A DNA stretch of 64,000 nucleotides, taken from Lumnitzera littorea (lineage: Eukaryota > Streptophyta > Magnoliopsida > Myrtales > Combretaceae). This document shows, in pieces, positions 51,409-64,000 of this stretch (its first letter is position 1; each line of letters starts with the position of its first letter). Where the stretch lies: NCBI GenBank assembly GCA_024138015.1, contig JAMXBB010000003.1, positions 77,728,777 to 77,792,776 of the forward strand, in the 5' to 3' direction. Under the pieces are notes generated by a model that was given only the letters and a program-made list of their open reading frames with translations, was not told the origin of the DNA and ran no database searches. A program made the position numbers and the translations under genes.

Positions 51409-52313
51409 TGATGAATTACTGACCAGCAGTCCCAGTACTCACGCATGGCTCTGAGGACTACAATTCTTGACCCTAAGAATTATCTCTCGACAAGTTGCTA
51501 ATGATGAGAAAGTTTACATTGAGTGAAGGTGGCTGAACTCCTTGAGCTCTTCACATTGTTATACTATGATCTATGCTCTTGATAGTGATGATGCTAACCA
51601 TTCCTTAGCTAAGGACCCTGTGCTGAGTAATCCGACCAGCTACTACCAAGAGGTTCTTGTCGAGTAACGAGAGACTCATTTATCGGTCAAGTAGTTTTCT
51701 CTTGGCATGCTACCATCTCTCCCATCATGGCCCCTTTATTACTATAACATCTTAATCCCTCTCACCTGCTGTGCTTAGAAAATTTTTGTATGAGACCAAT
51801 GTTATATTGCCACCTGTTCACCTCGTCTGATATTGTACCACTTTTCCATTTTTGTCTTTTGTCCTTTTTACCCTTTTTCATATGTATTAGGAATCCTCTT
51901 TTTGTATATACCTTTTTGTAATTTTTTTATTTGTAATGTTGCCCTAGGGACTTATTATAAATAGTCCCTTTCTCTTGTAAGCCGGACATAACTTACATTT
52001 TTAATATTGAATATTCTATTCTTATAAGATAACCCTCTCCAAGTCATCTTTCATATACTCTTATCTAATCTTACCGAGTAGCTCAAGAGTAATAGCGGGT
52101 GGACCTTAGCATCAACTTATGCATCATATCAAGAGAGGTGTTAAGTTGTGTTGTGTTTATTGGTGAGTTACCTACTACGAGTAGCTTCACATCATCTACT
52201 CTTGCTCGTCTGTAGATCATTCCCCTCTCACTTTCTTTGATATTTTCGAGGACTCATTTTAGCTAAATTTGCTATTATAAGTCCTAGTGATAAATAAGCT
52301 CCCATGTACACCA
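51409..52313 (+). repeat. 3' LTR of the plus-strand CRM-like element
   Basis: It starts TGATGAATTACTGACC and ends TACACCA; TATAAATAG is at 51956-51964. It pairs with 42298-43203 at nearly equal length. Confidence 0.93.
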
Positions 52314-52599
52314 ATAGTAGAGCGTGGTAATGGTGTATAATTGTGGTGTATGGTGATGGTGGTGTATTGTATTAGGTTGCGTTGAACAATAATGGAGAAA
52401 GGACAAGGGTAGTGAGGATTTTTTTTTCTCAAAATTCCAATTCTTAACTTAGAGCATGGAATCTCAATTTAGAGTTTTTAAGTATTGCAATTCCTTAAGA
52501 GTTGTAATTTGGCGAAGTGAACACATTATTAAAGTTCCTTTAAACAATAAAGGAGGAATGGAGTAACCATTTTCCCCATGTGAACACTCCGTAATGTAG

Positions 52600-54550
52600 A
52601 TAAACTAATCAATATTTAGTTAATTAGCTAGTACATAACCAAACATTAGATATTTATGTATTGAATAGCATATTAACCATATTAGTTTCATAAAAAATAC
52701 CATAAACTCAAAAATACCTACTTTTGGGTATGCTATTTGCAAATATTAAATCTACATAATGCATTACACTTCTTAATGGATTTTCAGCCTAATTTTACAA
52801 AAAATTAGCTTTAATTAGGTAATTAATTGAATAGAATTACAAGATCACAAATAATTAGTTACAATATCATCATGAACTCTAAGAAATCATTTAGAGTTGG
52901 GTTCAATAAGAAATATTTTGCAAAACCCTTTATTCTTTGAAAATTTGAAATAGGGCAAATTAATAAAAATAAATAAATATAATAAATACTAAATATGTAG
53001 CTTACCAAAAAGTATTTTTTTTTTATCAAAATTTAAATATTTACATTAAGCATGCCATACACAAATTTTATTATGAAACATTATCATTTGATATTTCTAA
53101 AAATTGATTTAATTTTCATCGAAACAAAGTAGTTTATTAAGGACCTTCTATTTCCTCATAATTTTGCCAAAATAAAAATACCATAGTAAACTACATAAAA
53201 AATAACCATGGAATACATTTTTCCAAAATTACTAAAGCTAATTTAATATTTTTAGTAAATTAATAGACTTTTGGGTAAAAAGCAAAAGCTTACGGTTAGT
53301 TGGACTCGAGTGGCCTTTTAGCAATAGTGATATATTAGAAATCTCCATTAATGGCAGTTCTTCAAACCCTAGATGGCCATAGTAGTAGGTCTTCAATAGC
53401 TAAGGGAACTCACTCAACTAGAATCATAGCCTATTTTCCATCCTATTTTTTTTCCTGCATTTTGTTTATTTCAAAAAATAACTTTATTTTATTTTCCTCC
53501 TTCATATTTTCCATTTTTAAATTCTTAGATTAAGCATTTCAACTCTTGGAATGCTATATATGCAATTTGTTGGCAATGGTGGGGAAAAATCTAAGTCCAA
53601 GTGTCATCCTATGTCCAATTCATGTTGTTTCTAGGCTGGATGTCCATTTCTTTTCCATTTGTAATGTTAACTCTTTCTTTAGATTCACTAGGTTGCTGTA
53701 TACTAAATGGATAATGTTCTTGCATTTTTTTTTTGTGTATTTATTTAATAAAATAACGATTTAATGTATATTTTTACTTATAGTTAATTATTTATGTTAG
53801 TATATTGCATATATGCTACAACTTGTATACATTTAATGAGTATACATGTTCTTTATCTATCATTTTACACCATATTATTATATTTATAAGCTAATTAATT
53901 TATCTCTAACATTTTGTTATGACCTAGGACTCAAATTTGAAATTTTTGATGTATACAAGTGGTATCCAATGTCTTACATTTTACTAAATTAAATCTACTA
54001 TGATCTTAATTTTGCAACATAAACCATATGAAGTCACTTCTTCTAACTTTTAAAACCTTGTTGTAAGGTTTGAGATAAATTGGCTACTATTGCTCAATGT
54101 CCTAAATTTAAGGGTTTGAAACCTGAGTAATCACAACCTACTTATATACTATTCCATAAATTCTCCACCATTGATATTTATACTAACTATAAGAAAATAT
54201 TTTCAATATCCATACAATATCGAGAAAGTTAGGTACCATAAATGGGAAAATGAGGAAGCATAATTCATGTAATTTACCATATACAAATATTATGAACAAA
54301 TTACTTGAAGCCTTAAGTTATGATCTAATTACTTAGAGCCTTAAGTTGTGGTCTAGTAGAGGCTTAATGAGAATGGCTTAGTTAGTTGTGATTTAAAATT
54401 AAGGTTCACTCAAAAACCAATAGTTCCCACTAACATAAAAGATCATAGAGCCCTATGGTTACATGAAATGAAAATAAGCAAAATTACACTCATAATCTAT
54501 ATATTCTCATACAACTAACTATAAATATATTGAAGGTAACCTAATCTTCT
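52600..54550 (+). repeat. 5'-truncated fragment of the long LTR family, plus orientation
   Basis: Blocks between about 52650 and 53330 follow the minus-strand reading of 39950-39200 in order (TTTAATATTTTTAGTAAATT near 53238; AATACTAAATATGTAG near 52984). Sequence from 53400 to 54550 is AT-rich without recognised features. ORFs at 53351-53533 and 53546-53764 have no motifs. Confidence 0.4.
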
Positions 54551-54558
54551 ATAATGCA

Positions 54559-57150
54559 TGTGACACCTACCTTCTAAGTGACTACTCAATCTATTCATGA
54601 ACTTATAATCTTCAAATTAGTACTTGAAATACAAGACGATGCATATCCTTGAAGAGGATAAGGCTACTTGAAAAATTTGAAATCTATAATTGTTTTTCAT
54701 ATTTAGCAATATCACTTGTTTTGCAAGTATACTAATAATCTATTCCATTTCAAAATCAAAGAGTGCAACTAAGCACAAACATATGTAGAAGTTGAAAATG
54801 CAATTTGAATGTAAGATATTGATGTATTTCAAAGCTTTCTTTTAGCATTTATCTATGTAGACTAACAAAATATGCCAAATGACTATTCTTATTTTGCTTA
54901 AATTCATTGTACACTATTGACCAATTTTTATAGAATCAAGTGTAGCATATAGCATACTCCCATTCAATCCACATTCTCCCTCATATCATCAAAATGATGT
55001 TTACTAGTGGTTTTACAAATCACCATGCCTAAAGGCATATCATTTTATTTCAAACCTATACTAAACTTGCCTAAAATACCTATTTAACAACTTAACAGAC
55101 CTTAATTGAATTACAACTTCACTTATTACATTCATTATAAAAGCTTTACATAACTAACCTTACAATTCAAGCAATTACATTAGATATACAAAACCTAGAA
55201 GTCAAGTCAAATGACCCATAAGTGGTCTCTTGCACTCTTAGCTCCTAATGCTTTGTTCTAATTTGATGTTTGAAGTTGATCTTCTACACCAATGGTTAGA
55301 TAGCTTACCTATAAGCTCTTTATAGAGCTAAGTGAGTATAACAAATAATGCAAAAGATAATAAGGCAATTGTTGAGCTCAACATATACCTAAACACAATC
55401 AACCAATACATTATCAAGCAGCTATTAGTAATTCAATCGCAATTGATAAAAGGTATAGAGCCAATGCCTAACAAAGCATATCCATACATATATACATATT
55501 ACATATATTTTTTCAAGCTTATTCAAGAATCTAAGTACAAACTCAAGATTTTGAATAACATATAGATGTTATGCTCATGTACGTGATATGAAATGATTGG
55601 TATCTTATAGTATACAACATAAAATGGCTCTATTTTGAAGACAATTGAGGAGTGACACTTGGTAGCTCAATTTCAAGGTAAAATAATGTATGACACTTAA
55701 TGACTTAATTCCAAAGGGTTTAAAGCATGTTATTTATATGCATTGAACTCAAGTACTTTATTTTTGAAGTATTTTCTATCTAAAGCCAAATTTCAAAGAA
55801 AATGACCTATAGATCCTTTCATGCTATGTCATGAAGGCAATCAATCAATTTCTGAAGATAAATTCAAAGCACAACAAATAATTGCTAAGGTCATAAATTT
55901 AGGAAAATTCAAGCATTATTAATGCTTACTAAAGTTGATATATTCAAGGCAAAGTAATATCAATAGATTTAAACATGGCTTTTATTAACAATATCCATTC
56001 AACTATATCAAATGCCTAGCTAACTAAACATCTTGAGTATATGTCTAAATATACACAACATGTGTAAGTCTAAAACACATTTAGATCATAATTAAAGCAT
56101 ATTAAGCCTGTAGTCAAATCCTATATATAACTCCACATACTAGTGCTACATGAAGCTGGCTACTAGTATACTTTGCTAACATATAAGTAACAAGACATAG
56201 TTCAACATTACATTTATACCTAGCATCAACTCTTAACTACATACCTAACTCTATTCCTCTTGTGTGTACACATTAGAGAATTTGCAAGGTTTACCAATTA
56301 CAAATGTATAGCCAGCTAAAATTTCAACTACATGTACCAAAAGGAAATAAGTAAAAGGTACTTACCTAGATAAACGAAAGTCTTATGAGCAAAACCGGTA
56401 ATTGTGTCCAAAAATGAAAACATATGTATAAGATCACTTAACCACACTTGAACAAGTTTGCATACCTTACCTACAAAACATATAGCAAGCTTAACATCAT
56501 ATACTTTATATAGACATACTATTGACTTTTAGTATCTATAGCTTTCGACCACTATGCTCATGAACTACAGGAGTATGATAAATGCAACTTGATCATACCC
56601 ACTAAATTACACTTTCAAGAAAACATCAAATAATATAATATTTATATAATTAGTTTATATCAAGTTCAAGTTTCACTTAAGATCAACCAAAAACAACCAT
56701 TCCCTCTCTAAATCAAAACTGACTGACTTTTATCTACTTTATTAGTCATCAAATTGAAGCCACACAATTATCTAAACCTTCACTAAGTTGACTATAGTTT
56801 ACCATTTTGGCTAATAATTCTTGATTAATGTATAGTTTACCAATTTAGCTAATATATAGATAGCTATTGACCTATCTCTGCTGCTTTCCTCTGCTATTTG
56901 CCTCAAAATTCCATAGAATCCAACTTGAATCTCCCTTGATCCTTGTTGCTAATGTAAGATCCTGATCTTTGAGTAAAAATAGCTTAGATCCAAAATGACA
57001 TTTTATTTTCTACCTAATCGAGGAGCATAGAAGATTGTAAGGGGAACACAGAATGTTAATAAGAAAAGTTATACGGTCGAGACTCAAGCTTAGAAGGTTA
57101 TGATTGGAATAACTCTTTATGGGTAACTCAAGTAAATGTAATGAGATCTT
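54559..57150 (+). repeat. Possible further long-LTR copy, plus orientation
   Basis: TGTGACACCTACCTTC at 54557 resembles the start of the long LTR family (TGTAATACCCTACCTC near 63814 on the minus strand). The rest is AT-rich non-coding DNA, including a stem-loop (AGCTCT-TTAT-AGAGCT, 55316-55331) at about the place of the palindrome in other copies. The right border is arbitrary. Confidence 0.3.
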
Positions 57151-57199
57151 AGAGATGACCTATTTAAGTAATAAAATTAACCATATGGTATGAAATAAT

Positions 57200-58065
57200 A
57201 TTTAAATATGATGTATATTCATCAAACATATTTTATCTATTAAATACATACTTGTAAATTGATATAAATATTATTATATATAAGAATATACCAAAAATGA
57301 GTACATAATTATTAAATATACAATAAAGGTACTCAAATATATTAAGTTGAACATGTAGTAGGCGTTACAACATCCTAGAATAAGGAGAAGTGACCAAGTA
57401 ATGGTTAACAAACATAAAATGGACACCAAAGTTAATATTTTATTCCATTTCATCATTCGAATAGTTTAAAAGTTATAGGGAATGCTAGGACTAATTTAGT
57501 GCTTTAGGAAAATTTGGAAAAAAAAATTGAACAACAATGTAGAAATTAGGTCACATGTGAAAATTGTAGTGGTCCACAACTTGAAAATAAATAGCTACCA
57601 CCATCTAACAAAGCATTGGCCATCTAGGCTAGTCGATATACCCACACTAACCAACAGTGGCCGGACCTCTAACAGTAGATGATGTAATTTAACTTGTTTT
57701 ATTTGTTAAAAATACAAATGTTTAATAGTTAATTATAAAAAATGTATTGTGGTATTATTTGTATGTAGTTTCATGTAGTATTTTTTCTTTTATGAAAATA
57801 CAAGTGGATACATCAAGTGCTTAAAAATTGCTCTATTCCAACGAAAATTATACCAATTTTTAGAAAAAATAAATGATGTTGTTTTGAGCTAAATCTTGAT
57901 TATAAACTCTTAATACCTTATATTTAATTTACATAACAAGAACTTTTGAGAAACTAAAGATTTAGTATTTATTAAATTTACTTTGTTAAATCTGCCTTAA
58001 TTTCAGAAAGGGATAAAACCATTAGAAATACTTCAAATTTCATATCATTTCATTTTAGTACTTAA
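57200..58065 (-). repeat. 3' part of a long LTR, minus orientation, separated from its 5' part
   Basis: Sequence at 57865-58000 matches 39420-39560 in order (TAAATGATGTT, TTATATTTAATTTA, TTTAGTATTTA). The missing remainder continues at about 61700-63814, so a later insertion appears to separate the two. Confidence 0.45.
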
Positions 58066-58069
58066 ACTT

Positions 58070-61000
58070 TAAACTTGTTCCATTATAACCCAATAGTATC
58101 GTTGTCGTGGTAGATCACCATATACTATATAAAGGTGTACCATTAACCTTCTCGCTAATCGCAGGCCTTTCATATGATACATAAGACTCTTTCCACTATA
58201 CGTTACCACCAGGCTCATAGATAAGTAATATAGAGCAATTTTTACTAAAATTAAATTTTGGGACATAAATTAATTAAGTAAACGTATGGATTCGTTATGT
58301 TTCACACCAAAAGAATATTATAAACAAATGCAGTTCATAATGGGAACTGCATCATAAACTTTAAACTATATTATGAATATAATAAAGGTAAATAATTATT
58401 TATAAAAGCTTTTACAAAATGATGACATAGCTAGTGCCTAATCTTGTAGGAGGCCCTCTTCCTGTAAGTCCCTTCCCATCTTTTGCATGAAGCGATAGTC
58501 GGTGTTATCCGAATGTAATTATGGGGAATGCATAATCCATTTAATTTCTTAATCAGATAAATGGTTAATTCGATTCTTTAAGGTGATCAGACAATTTTAT
58601 TCTATACAATTACACGTATAAATTATCACAAACACTTTCCATTATTATATAATTAACACGCCATAGCATTCAATCATAACTTTACACACATGTATTTCCC
58701 ATATCTTACAGGCATCCAATTTATATATATATAAGTTTAGGTGCATCTATTCTACAAGCAAAATCAAGTAAAGAGTCATCGGGAATTTACTCACTCCACC
58801 ATGCATGTTAGCCAAAGTAGTCTGGGGGTAGGTTGTCTCTGAATGCGGGGTCCCCTGTTCATTGAAATCATAGTGCTATAAGGGATTGAAATAAAACTTA
58901 GGAAACTAAGCTAAAATCCCTTAAGTTATACTCTCAACTAGTTTTCGTATTTTTCTTAGTTTTACTTTGAAGTTCAATCGCATATATCTTTCTCGTTTTA
59001 AATCTGATTTTTATGATCTTATAGTCAATCTTCATTGCCTTTGAGTGTACTTTAATGTGGTGAGGTTAGATTTTCGAGAGGCATGAAAATCTGTCCATAG
59101 GTTAGAACAGTAGCGGTCTTCATAATTTAGAGTGCTTTTGGGATTTGTTTGGTTAATAGGCTTTCTGGTAACTTAGGAATTTCTTTGGGCTTAGGCTTAA
59201 GATTTCATTCTTGGCTCAAAATACTCCTTAAGGTTAGATTTACAACTTTGATTTACACTCTAAAAGCTATCAACCACTTCTTCGGCTCTTAAGTTGTCAA
59301 ATGGGCTTGTTTTTTATTCAATTCAAAGGTAGTCACTTTCTTGGGTTTAGGAAGTGTCTTGTGGGCTACTTGAGAGTTTTAAAACAAATCTTATTGATGT
59401 GCTAAGTTGCTGGTCAGAAACTTAAAGGTGGTTCAACTCGATGTTTGAGGCCTGTTTTGGAAATTTTAAGCTTGGTTTTGAGTTTTAGGCTTAACATACT
59501 TATCAAACTTGCCTTAGTTGGTATTTTCACTTTGTTTAGTTACTTTTATCATATTTTTAAGTGTCTTTTAGGGACATTCTAGATCTAGTCGGTTTGAGTA
59601 TGAGGGCTTCCAACTTGTTTTATCATTTCTTTAAGTTTAGGTGTTAGATCATGAACTTAAGCTACTTACACTCAAATCTTAACTTGATCTCTTTTTCATG
59701 AAATGATTATTTGGCTCATACTTTACATGAAAATAGAGGATCTCACTTTTATCATACCTCCCATATCATAGTTCATGTCTTACAAAGTTGGTTTCCTCAT
59801 AAAACTTCATGTGATAGATTTTTATTTTTACCTAAGTCTAGATTTGAGCATGTTTAACTTAATGAAAGTGTAAACAACATCCAAATGAATTCTAAACTCT
59901 CATGTCCAGCATGCTTCTTTTTCATTCAAGTTCTCATTTCAAGATTTTCTTAACTTAAAATCTTCAATTCCGAGTGTTAAACAAGTATCTTTATAAAACA
60001 CTAACTTTACATGCTCATATTTCAACTTCCATGTAAGGTTTTCATAAGTTTGCTTTTTAGGGTGATCTTTGATGTTATACCAACTTATGATCATACTTAT
60101 ATTTTCAACAAATCATAGTCTCCTAACACGAATACTAACTAACTAACATAAGATATACTTATTCGTCCTTAAAGCAAAAAAAATATGGTGGTTGTGTACT
60201 AAAGTTTTACTTATACTCTTTGTCTTACTTCCTCTTTCTTATACCTCTTTTGAAACCTGAGTTGTGATCCTTTGAGGTGGGGTTTAAGGAGTGTTCTAAG
60301 GATCCTAAAGGGTTTTGAATGTTGGCAAAAGCAAGACAAGAAGAAGTTGAAAGTGCCATGAGTGTGTATGTGCTTGGAATGTAGTGGCAAGTAAAGGATT
60401 TTGTAGGGTATAGTTGTTTCTTCTTTTGTAGGGTTTTCAAAGTGAGAGAAAAGGAAGTGAAAATGAAATTGAAAGTGAGAGCAAATGGGAAAAGAGTGGC
60501 CAGTTGTAATGGGGTGGGAAGTATGTTTAATAGGCTTGATTTTGTTGTCTTATAGCATGCATAAAAGTCAACAATTACAACTATTAATGATGTAAGCATT
60601 AAAGGGTGAATAATGGAGTGTAAGATAAAGTGATTGATGGATGAAAGACAAGACTATAGCCCCCTTTAAAGCCATGTAAGAACCGGCCATTGGGTATCCT
60701 TTTGGGCATGCAGTTGTCTTGTCTCATTTATTAAAGTTAAGCATGTGAAATCTTGTGATAAATTGCCCATATATAATATAAGTGAAGGGGTGATAAGGAA
60801 AGTGTTTTATCACTAGATTTTGATAAGTTATCACTAGATTTTGATAAGTTATCAATAGATAAATGATTTCAACTTTTAATTTATAAGTAATTTAGTATGA
60901 TTAGTTGGTCTACTTATTCAAATGTAAGGCTTAGGCATGAAGATAAGGGAATTGTCTTATAGGAAATTGTTTTAGAATTTACATCTTGAATTGTTTTGTA

Positions 61001-61290
61001 AATGATGATTTAATTCTTATAAAATTATGAAATTTTCTATAATTGAATGAAATTATTCAAATTAAATTATCAATTACTCACTTAGGGTTAAAAGTTCTTA
61101 ATTGTTTTAGGGATTAGGGTTTTTAGTGACCTTAGAGTTCGTAGTTTTTCAAGTTCGGGTTTTATCGATAATAGGTTTTTGAATTGGAAAGGTAAGTTCG
61201 TTTCTAATCATAAACTTGAGTTTTTAGTTTAGTTGATTCTTGGAAACATTTAAGAAGTACTCTTAGTCAAATCATAAGCTTGTTAAAAGT
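58070..61290. repeat. Related 3-kb-class solo LTR, probably inserted into the minus-oriented long LTR
   Basis: It resembles the solo LTR at 47381-50895 in order: a stem-loop near the start (ATGCAGTTC / GAACTGCAT, 58329-58353), AGAGTCATCGGGA-TACTCAC near 58775, and an end-like GTAGGGTTTAGA at about 61281-61292 (there CGCAGGGTTTACA). The exact left border and a target duplication were not found. The 124-codon minus ORF at 60225-60599 lies inside and shows no known domain. Confidence 0.4.
60807..60860. repeat. Short tandem array, 21-bp unit, about 2.6 copies
   Basis: Units start with TTATCACTAG and end TTTTGATAAG. TTATCA and TGATAA form inverted ends within each unit. Starts are at 60807, 60828 and 60849 (partial). 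Confidence 0.9.
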
Positions 61291-61299
61291 AGGGTTTAG

Positions 61300-61620
61300 A
61301 TGTCCATTTTAGCACTTGAATTTTTTAAATGAGATAAATTAGTAAAGTTATCATAATAGCCATTATAAAAAAATATTTTTTTTTTCACTTTAAAAAGTTA
61401 AAGTACCAAAATAAAATAAAAGATAAAGTTTGAACACTAAAATGGAAATAAAATAAAAATTAATATACTTATATTATTATTCTATCATTTTATAATAAAG
61501 GTTGTTATAACAAAGATATGAATTTATCTAATTTAAAAAGTTGGGGTATTAAAATTAATGAGTTTAAAGTTTGGGTATTAAAATAAACAAAATATGAAAG
61601 TTCAAGTACTTGTGTTGACT
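61300..61620. repeat. AT-rich segment with inverted ends (possible small transposon relic)
   Basis: A phrase CATTTTAGCACTTGAA at 61302 is mirrored by TTCAAGTACTTGTG at 61603-61616, with AAAGTTTGxxxACTAAAAT-like phrases between. A similar phrase (TTTTAGTACTTAAAC) stands at 58054. The element type is not established. Confidence 0.3.
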
Positions 61621-61699
61621 TTATCCTATTGGAGAAACTTGGAAAATAAAGGGTTTTTACACTTGATGGATATGATCTATCTTGATTTCAAGATGTTAC

Positions 61700-63814
61700 T
61701 TTTGTTATCATGAGTCTTTGATTTTGTGGTAAAATTTGATGATTTGTATGATTTATCATAATTTTTGATAAAATTGAGGCCATAATGGTCATGTTTAAAA
61801 GTATAAGAAATGAGCAAATTTAATATTTCTAATGACAAGATTTGAAAGTTTATATTTCTATGAGTTTATGGCTTTTTCATGGAATCATTTTAATTAGTAG
61901 TACAATACTTATTATGAAAATAGCAAGTATTTGACAACAAATTAATTTAATTGATAAATTGTAATAAAGTTTCACAACTAATGAGCTATTTTAATGGTTG
62001 TAATTTGCTGATTTAATGAATCTAATATACTAAACAAATTGAACTAGGCTAAGGTGTAGAGATTTGATTCACTTACAAGTGGAATAAGAAGTAACTATGG
62101 ATTTTAGTTAACATAGAAACTAAAATGGCATAATTGGAAGGTGACTTAGGAGGTCTTCAAATGATCACTTAACATAGAAGCTAAATTAGAAGGTAGCTTA
62201 GCCTAACAAACCAAAAAATACCTAAAAGAGAAGTTTACATAGAAGGTCATGCGAAAAAAGAAAAAACAAAGTAAAAGTAAAAGGTAAGATAATAAAGATA
62301 GTAGGCAAGTTAGAAGGATCTATGAATCTATAAAATGATTACACTTAAATATACATTAATTATTGTAACTAAGATTGAAATGAACAGTAACGCCTGTATA
62401 TTAATGTATTAGTGAGATAGCAATATGAGCTAGAAGTAAGATAAGCATTTGCCTTAAGTAAGTACCCCATGCTTAGTTGTTCTATATTTACTTAGTTGTT
62501 GAAATAATGTAAACCACTCACTTGCATATTGTGTGCAGTTGTAAGATTTACTTAAGTGTATCTCATGGTTTAAGATATTTATATTGTAAATCCTTACTAT
62601 CTATGATGAACTTTTGCTTGGGATATTGGTGAATGCAATTTGTGTTCCTAATAATATATTAAGATTCATCTAAGTTATGACTTGGGTAAGGTTGGTGAAG
62701 CCATTGAGTTTGACTGATGAGAATGTTTGCTCTTATATGAAGCTTGTTTATGTTATGCATATAACATGGTGATTCTTGAATGATGTGAATAAATATTGAG
62801 TTGAATGGGCTAATGTTCGGGTTATAATTCTTGAATCGTACCTATTTCATTATATTGTGATATTGAATGTTGGGTTAATAAGAAAACTAAACTTGGCTTT
62901 GCAAACTTAGAAATTAAACTTGTCTTGGTATTCATTATAGTGATGGCATGGAACGAAAAAGATATATAGGTTAGGTTTTACTTAGGAAGCTACATTTTAC
63001 ATTGAGTAAAGAACTTGGTATATGAAGCTAGGTTTTCAAGTACATAGATCTACATTACTTAATCTTACTATGTTTAACTAATTAAACTTGAGTTTCTTTT
63101 GGGGGTCTTACTACCAAGCAATTCCTTATTACCATCTAGGTTCCTAAACTTAGTATCTAAATACCTAGGGATGTTGACTAATCAAATGTGTGCTAACTTA
63201 GACTAGGATGTTACTATTGTGCATGTCACTTTCCTCAGTATAGCATTCTTATGATGCACACCTCGTTGGGCTTATGCTTGCTATTAGCTTAATACTTAGA
63301 GGTGCTAGACTAGTGGTGATGTAATGATTATTGAATACATAATGTACATACTTTATTTGATAATTAAGTATACCTAGTTCTTATGCATTATAGTTTCCTT
63401 ATGTTTAGTTTTGTACTCAACTTAACACAAGCTGATGAGTTAACTTGTCTAACATCAAGTACTAAATACAAAGCATGTTGGGACTAGGGAGCTAAGTTGG
63501 ACAAAATGAGAGTGAACAGCTACAAGATTGAGTATCAAGTTCTAGGAAGTTGTTTTATAAGAAAAATCTACGTACTATATTATGAGGAATTCATGTATTG
63601 ATTATATATGCATAAGTGTAGTTCTTAAAACTGAATTTATGGAATCTAAAGGAATGTTGAATTGTCATACTCTAAGGTAAGGCCCATGTTTATAAAGTTC
63701 CCATTATGTTATTTATTGTTAATTAGGAGAAGTTTTTGAAGTTTTATCTATTTATGTGGTTGAATTGACAGATGGTTATAGGTTTAGCCTCATTCCTTGA
63801 GAGGTAGGGTATTA
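61700..63814 (-). repeat. 5' part of a long LTR, minus orientation
   Basis: On the minus strand it starts TGTAATACCCTACCTCTCAA near 63814. The block AACATAATGGGAACTT / TAAACATGGGCC (63685-63715) matches the plus-oriented LTR at 36715-36750, and 61740-61920 matches 39710-39880. The decayed palindrome is at 62543-62566. Confidence 0.5.
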
Positions 63815-64000
63815 CACTTAATGGCTCTATTGTGTTTGCATGTTGCAATTTTTAGGAAATTTTAAGGATTAAGGGTCAGTTGTTGCATGAAATTCTAAGA
63901 AGATATTTTATTGTTTTGTAGTTTGATAATTCGTAAGTTATGATTTAGCTTAGATTCTCCTCTAACCTTAGCTTACTTAGTGACACATGACATATTCCCT
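63815..64000. other. Window edge, no feature recognised
   Basis: AT-rich non-coding sequence flanking the start of the minus-oriented LTR. Confidence 0.4.

Larger units (their letters stand above)
42298..52313 (+). mobile_element. CRM-like chromovirus (Ty3/gypsy), plus strand, with both LTRs
   Basis: Paired LTRs of 906 and 905 bp, a tRNA-Met-type primer site, gag, protease, RT, RNase H and integrase are present in normal order. Flanks read GTAGT (42293-42297) and ATAGT (52314-52318), a target duplication with one mismatch. A 3515-bp solo LTR interrupts the integrase. Without it the element is about 6.5 kb. The C-terminal FNITNLTHY stretch before the 3' LTR and the integrase sequence favour CRM. 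The reading frames carry many stops. Confidence 0.87.

Noticed and set aside
60225..60599. 124-codon ORF on the minus strand
   Set aside because: It lies within a probable long LTR, its composition follows a purine-rich tract, and it has no known domain.
1..64000. tRNA, rRNA, CRISPR or prokaryote-type operon features
   Set aside because: I looked for tRNA-like cloverleaf ends, rDNA-like conserved blocks and evenly spaced repeats and saw none. tRNA-like words belong to retrotransposon primer-binding sites.

Overview
This window is nuclear DNA from a flowering plant, probably a eudicot. It is AT-rich and holds one recognisable host gene. The rest is layered, decayed LTR retrotransposons of lineages typical of angiosperms: Athila, Sirevirus-type Ty1/copia, Tat-lineage Ty3/gypsy, CRM-like chromovirus, and long unclassified LTRs. 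I saw no bacterial-style operons, no CRISPR and no RNA genes.

The host gene is a group A bZIP transcription factor of the ABI5/AREB3/EEL type on the minus strand. Exons 1 and 2 (33397-34209 and 33201-33275) encode the N-terminal motifs, the basic region and the leucine zipper. I place exon 3 (11541-11624), which ends in LRRTESASF, about 21.6 kb downstream. The three exons join in phase 0 to give 323 residues. Intron 2 therefore spans 11625-33200 and contains a complete 17.6-kb retrotransposon. A palindromic G-box (34868-34877) and a TATA box lie upstream of the gene.

Layout. 1-3013: Athila gag, protease and RT remnant. 3013-7491: 3' half of a Sirevirus-like copia element (RNase H, env-like third ORF, repeated polypurine tracts, 3' LTR). 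7500-8600: minus-strand copia-like LTR and gag start. 8600-11540: no gene seen. 11541-34209: bZIP gene. Its intron 2 holds the Tat-lineage element (12533-30179; TSD GATAT/GATAC) with gag, protease, RT, two RNase H domains and integrase on the plus strand, and an extra ORF on the minus strand. That extra ORF is split by a CRM-like element (20511-27414, minus), whose RT is in turn split by another LTR-like insertion (about 23165-24090). The result is a four-level nest.

34210-36480: bZIP 5' region. 36482-41668: two related long LTRs in inverted orientation. 42298-52313: a second CRM-like element (plus) with paired LTRs of 906 and 905 bp, its integrase interrupted by a 3515-bp solo LTR with a perfect TGCCT duplication (47381-50895). 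52600-64000: further fragments of the long LTR families, nested in one another.

All transposon reading frames are broken by stops and frameshifts and are presumed inactive. The bZIP exons are open with clean splice signals, so this gene is the likely functional unit. The points of most interest are its transposon-filled giant intron, the antisense extra ORF of the Tat element, and the similarity of that ORF to the third ORF of the Sirevirus fragment.
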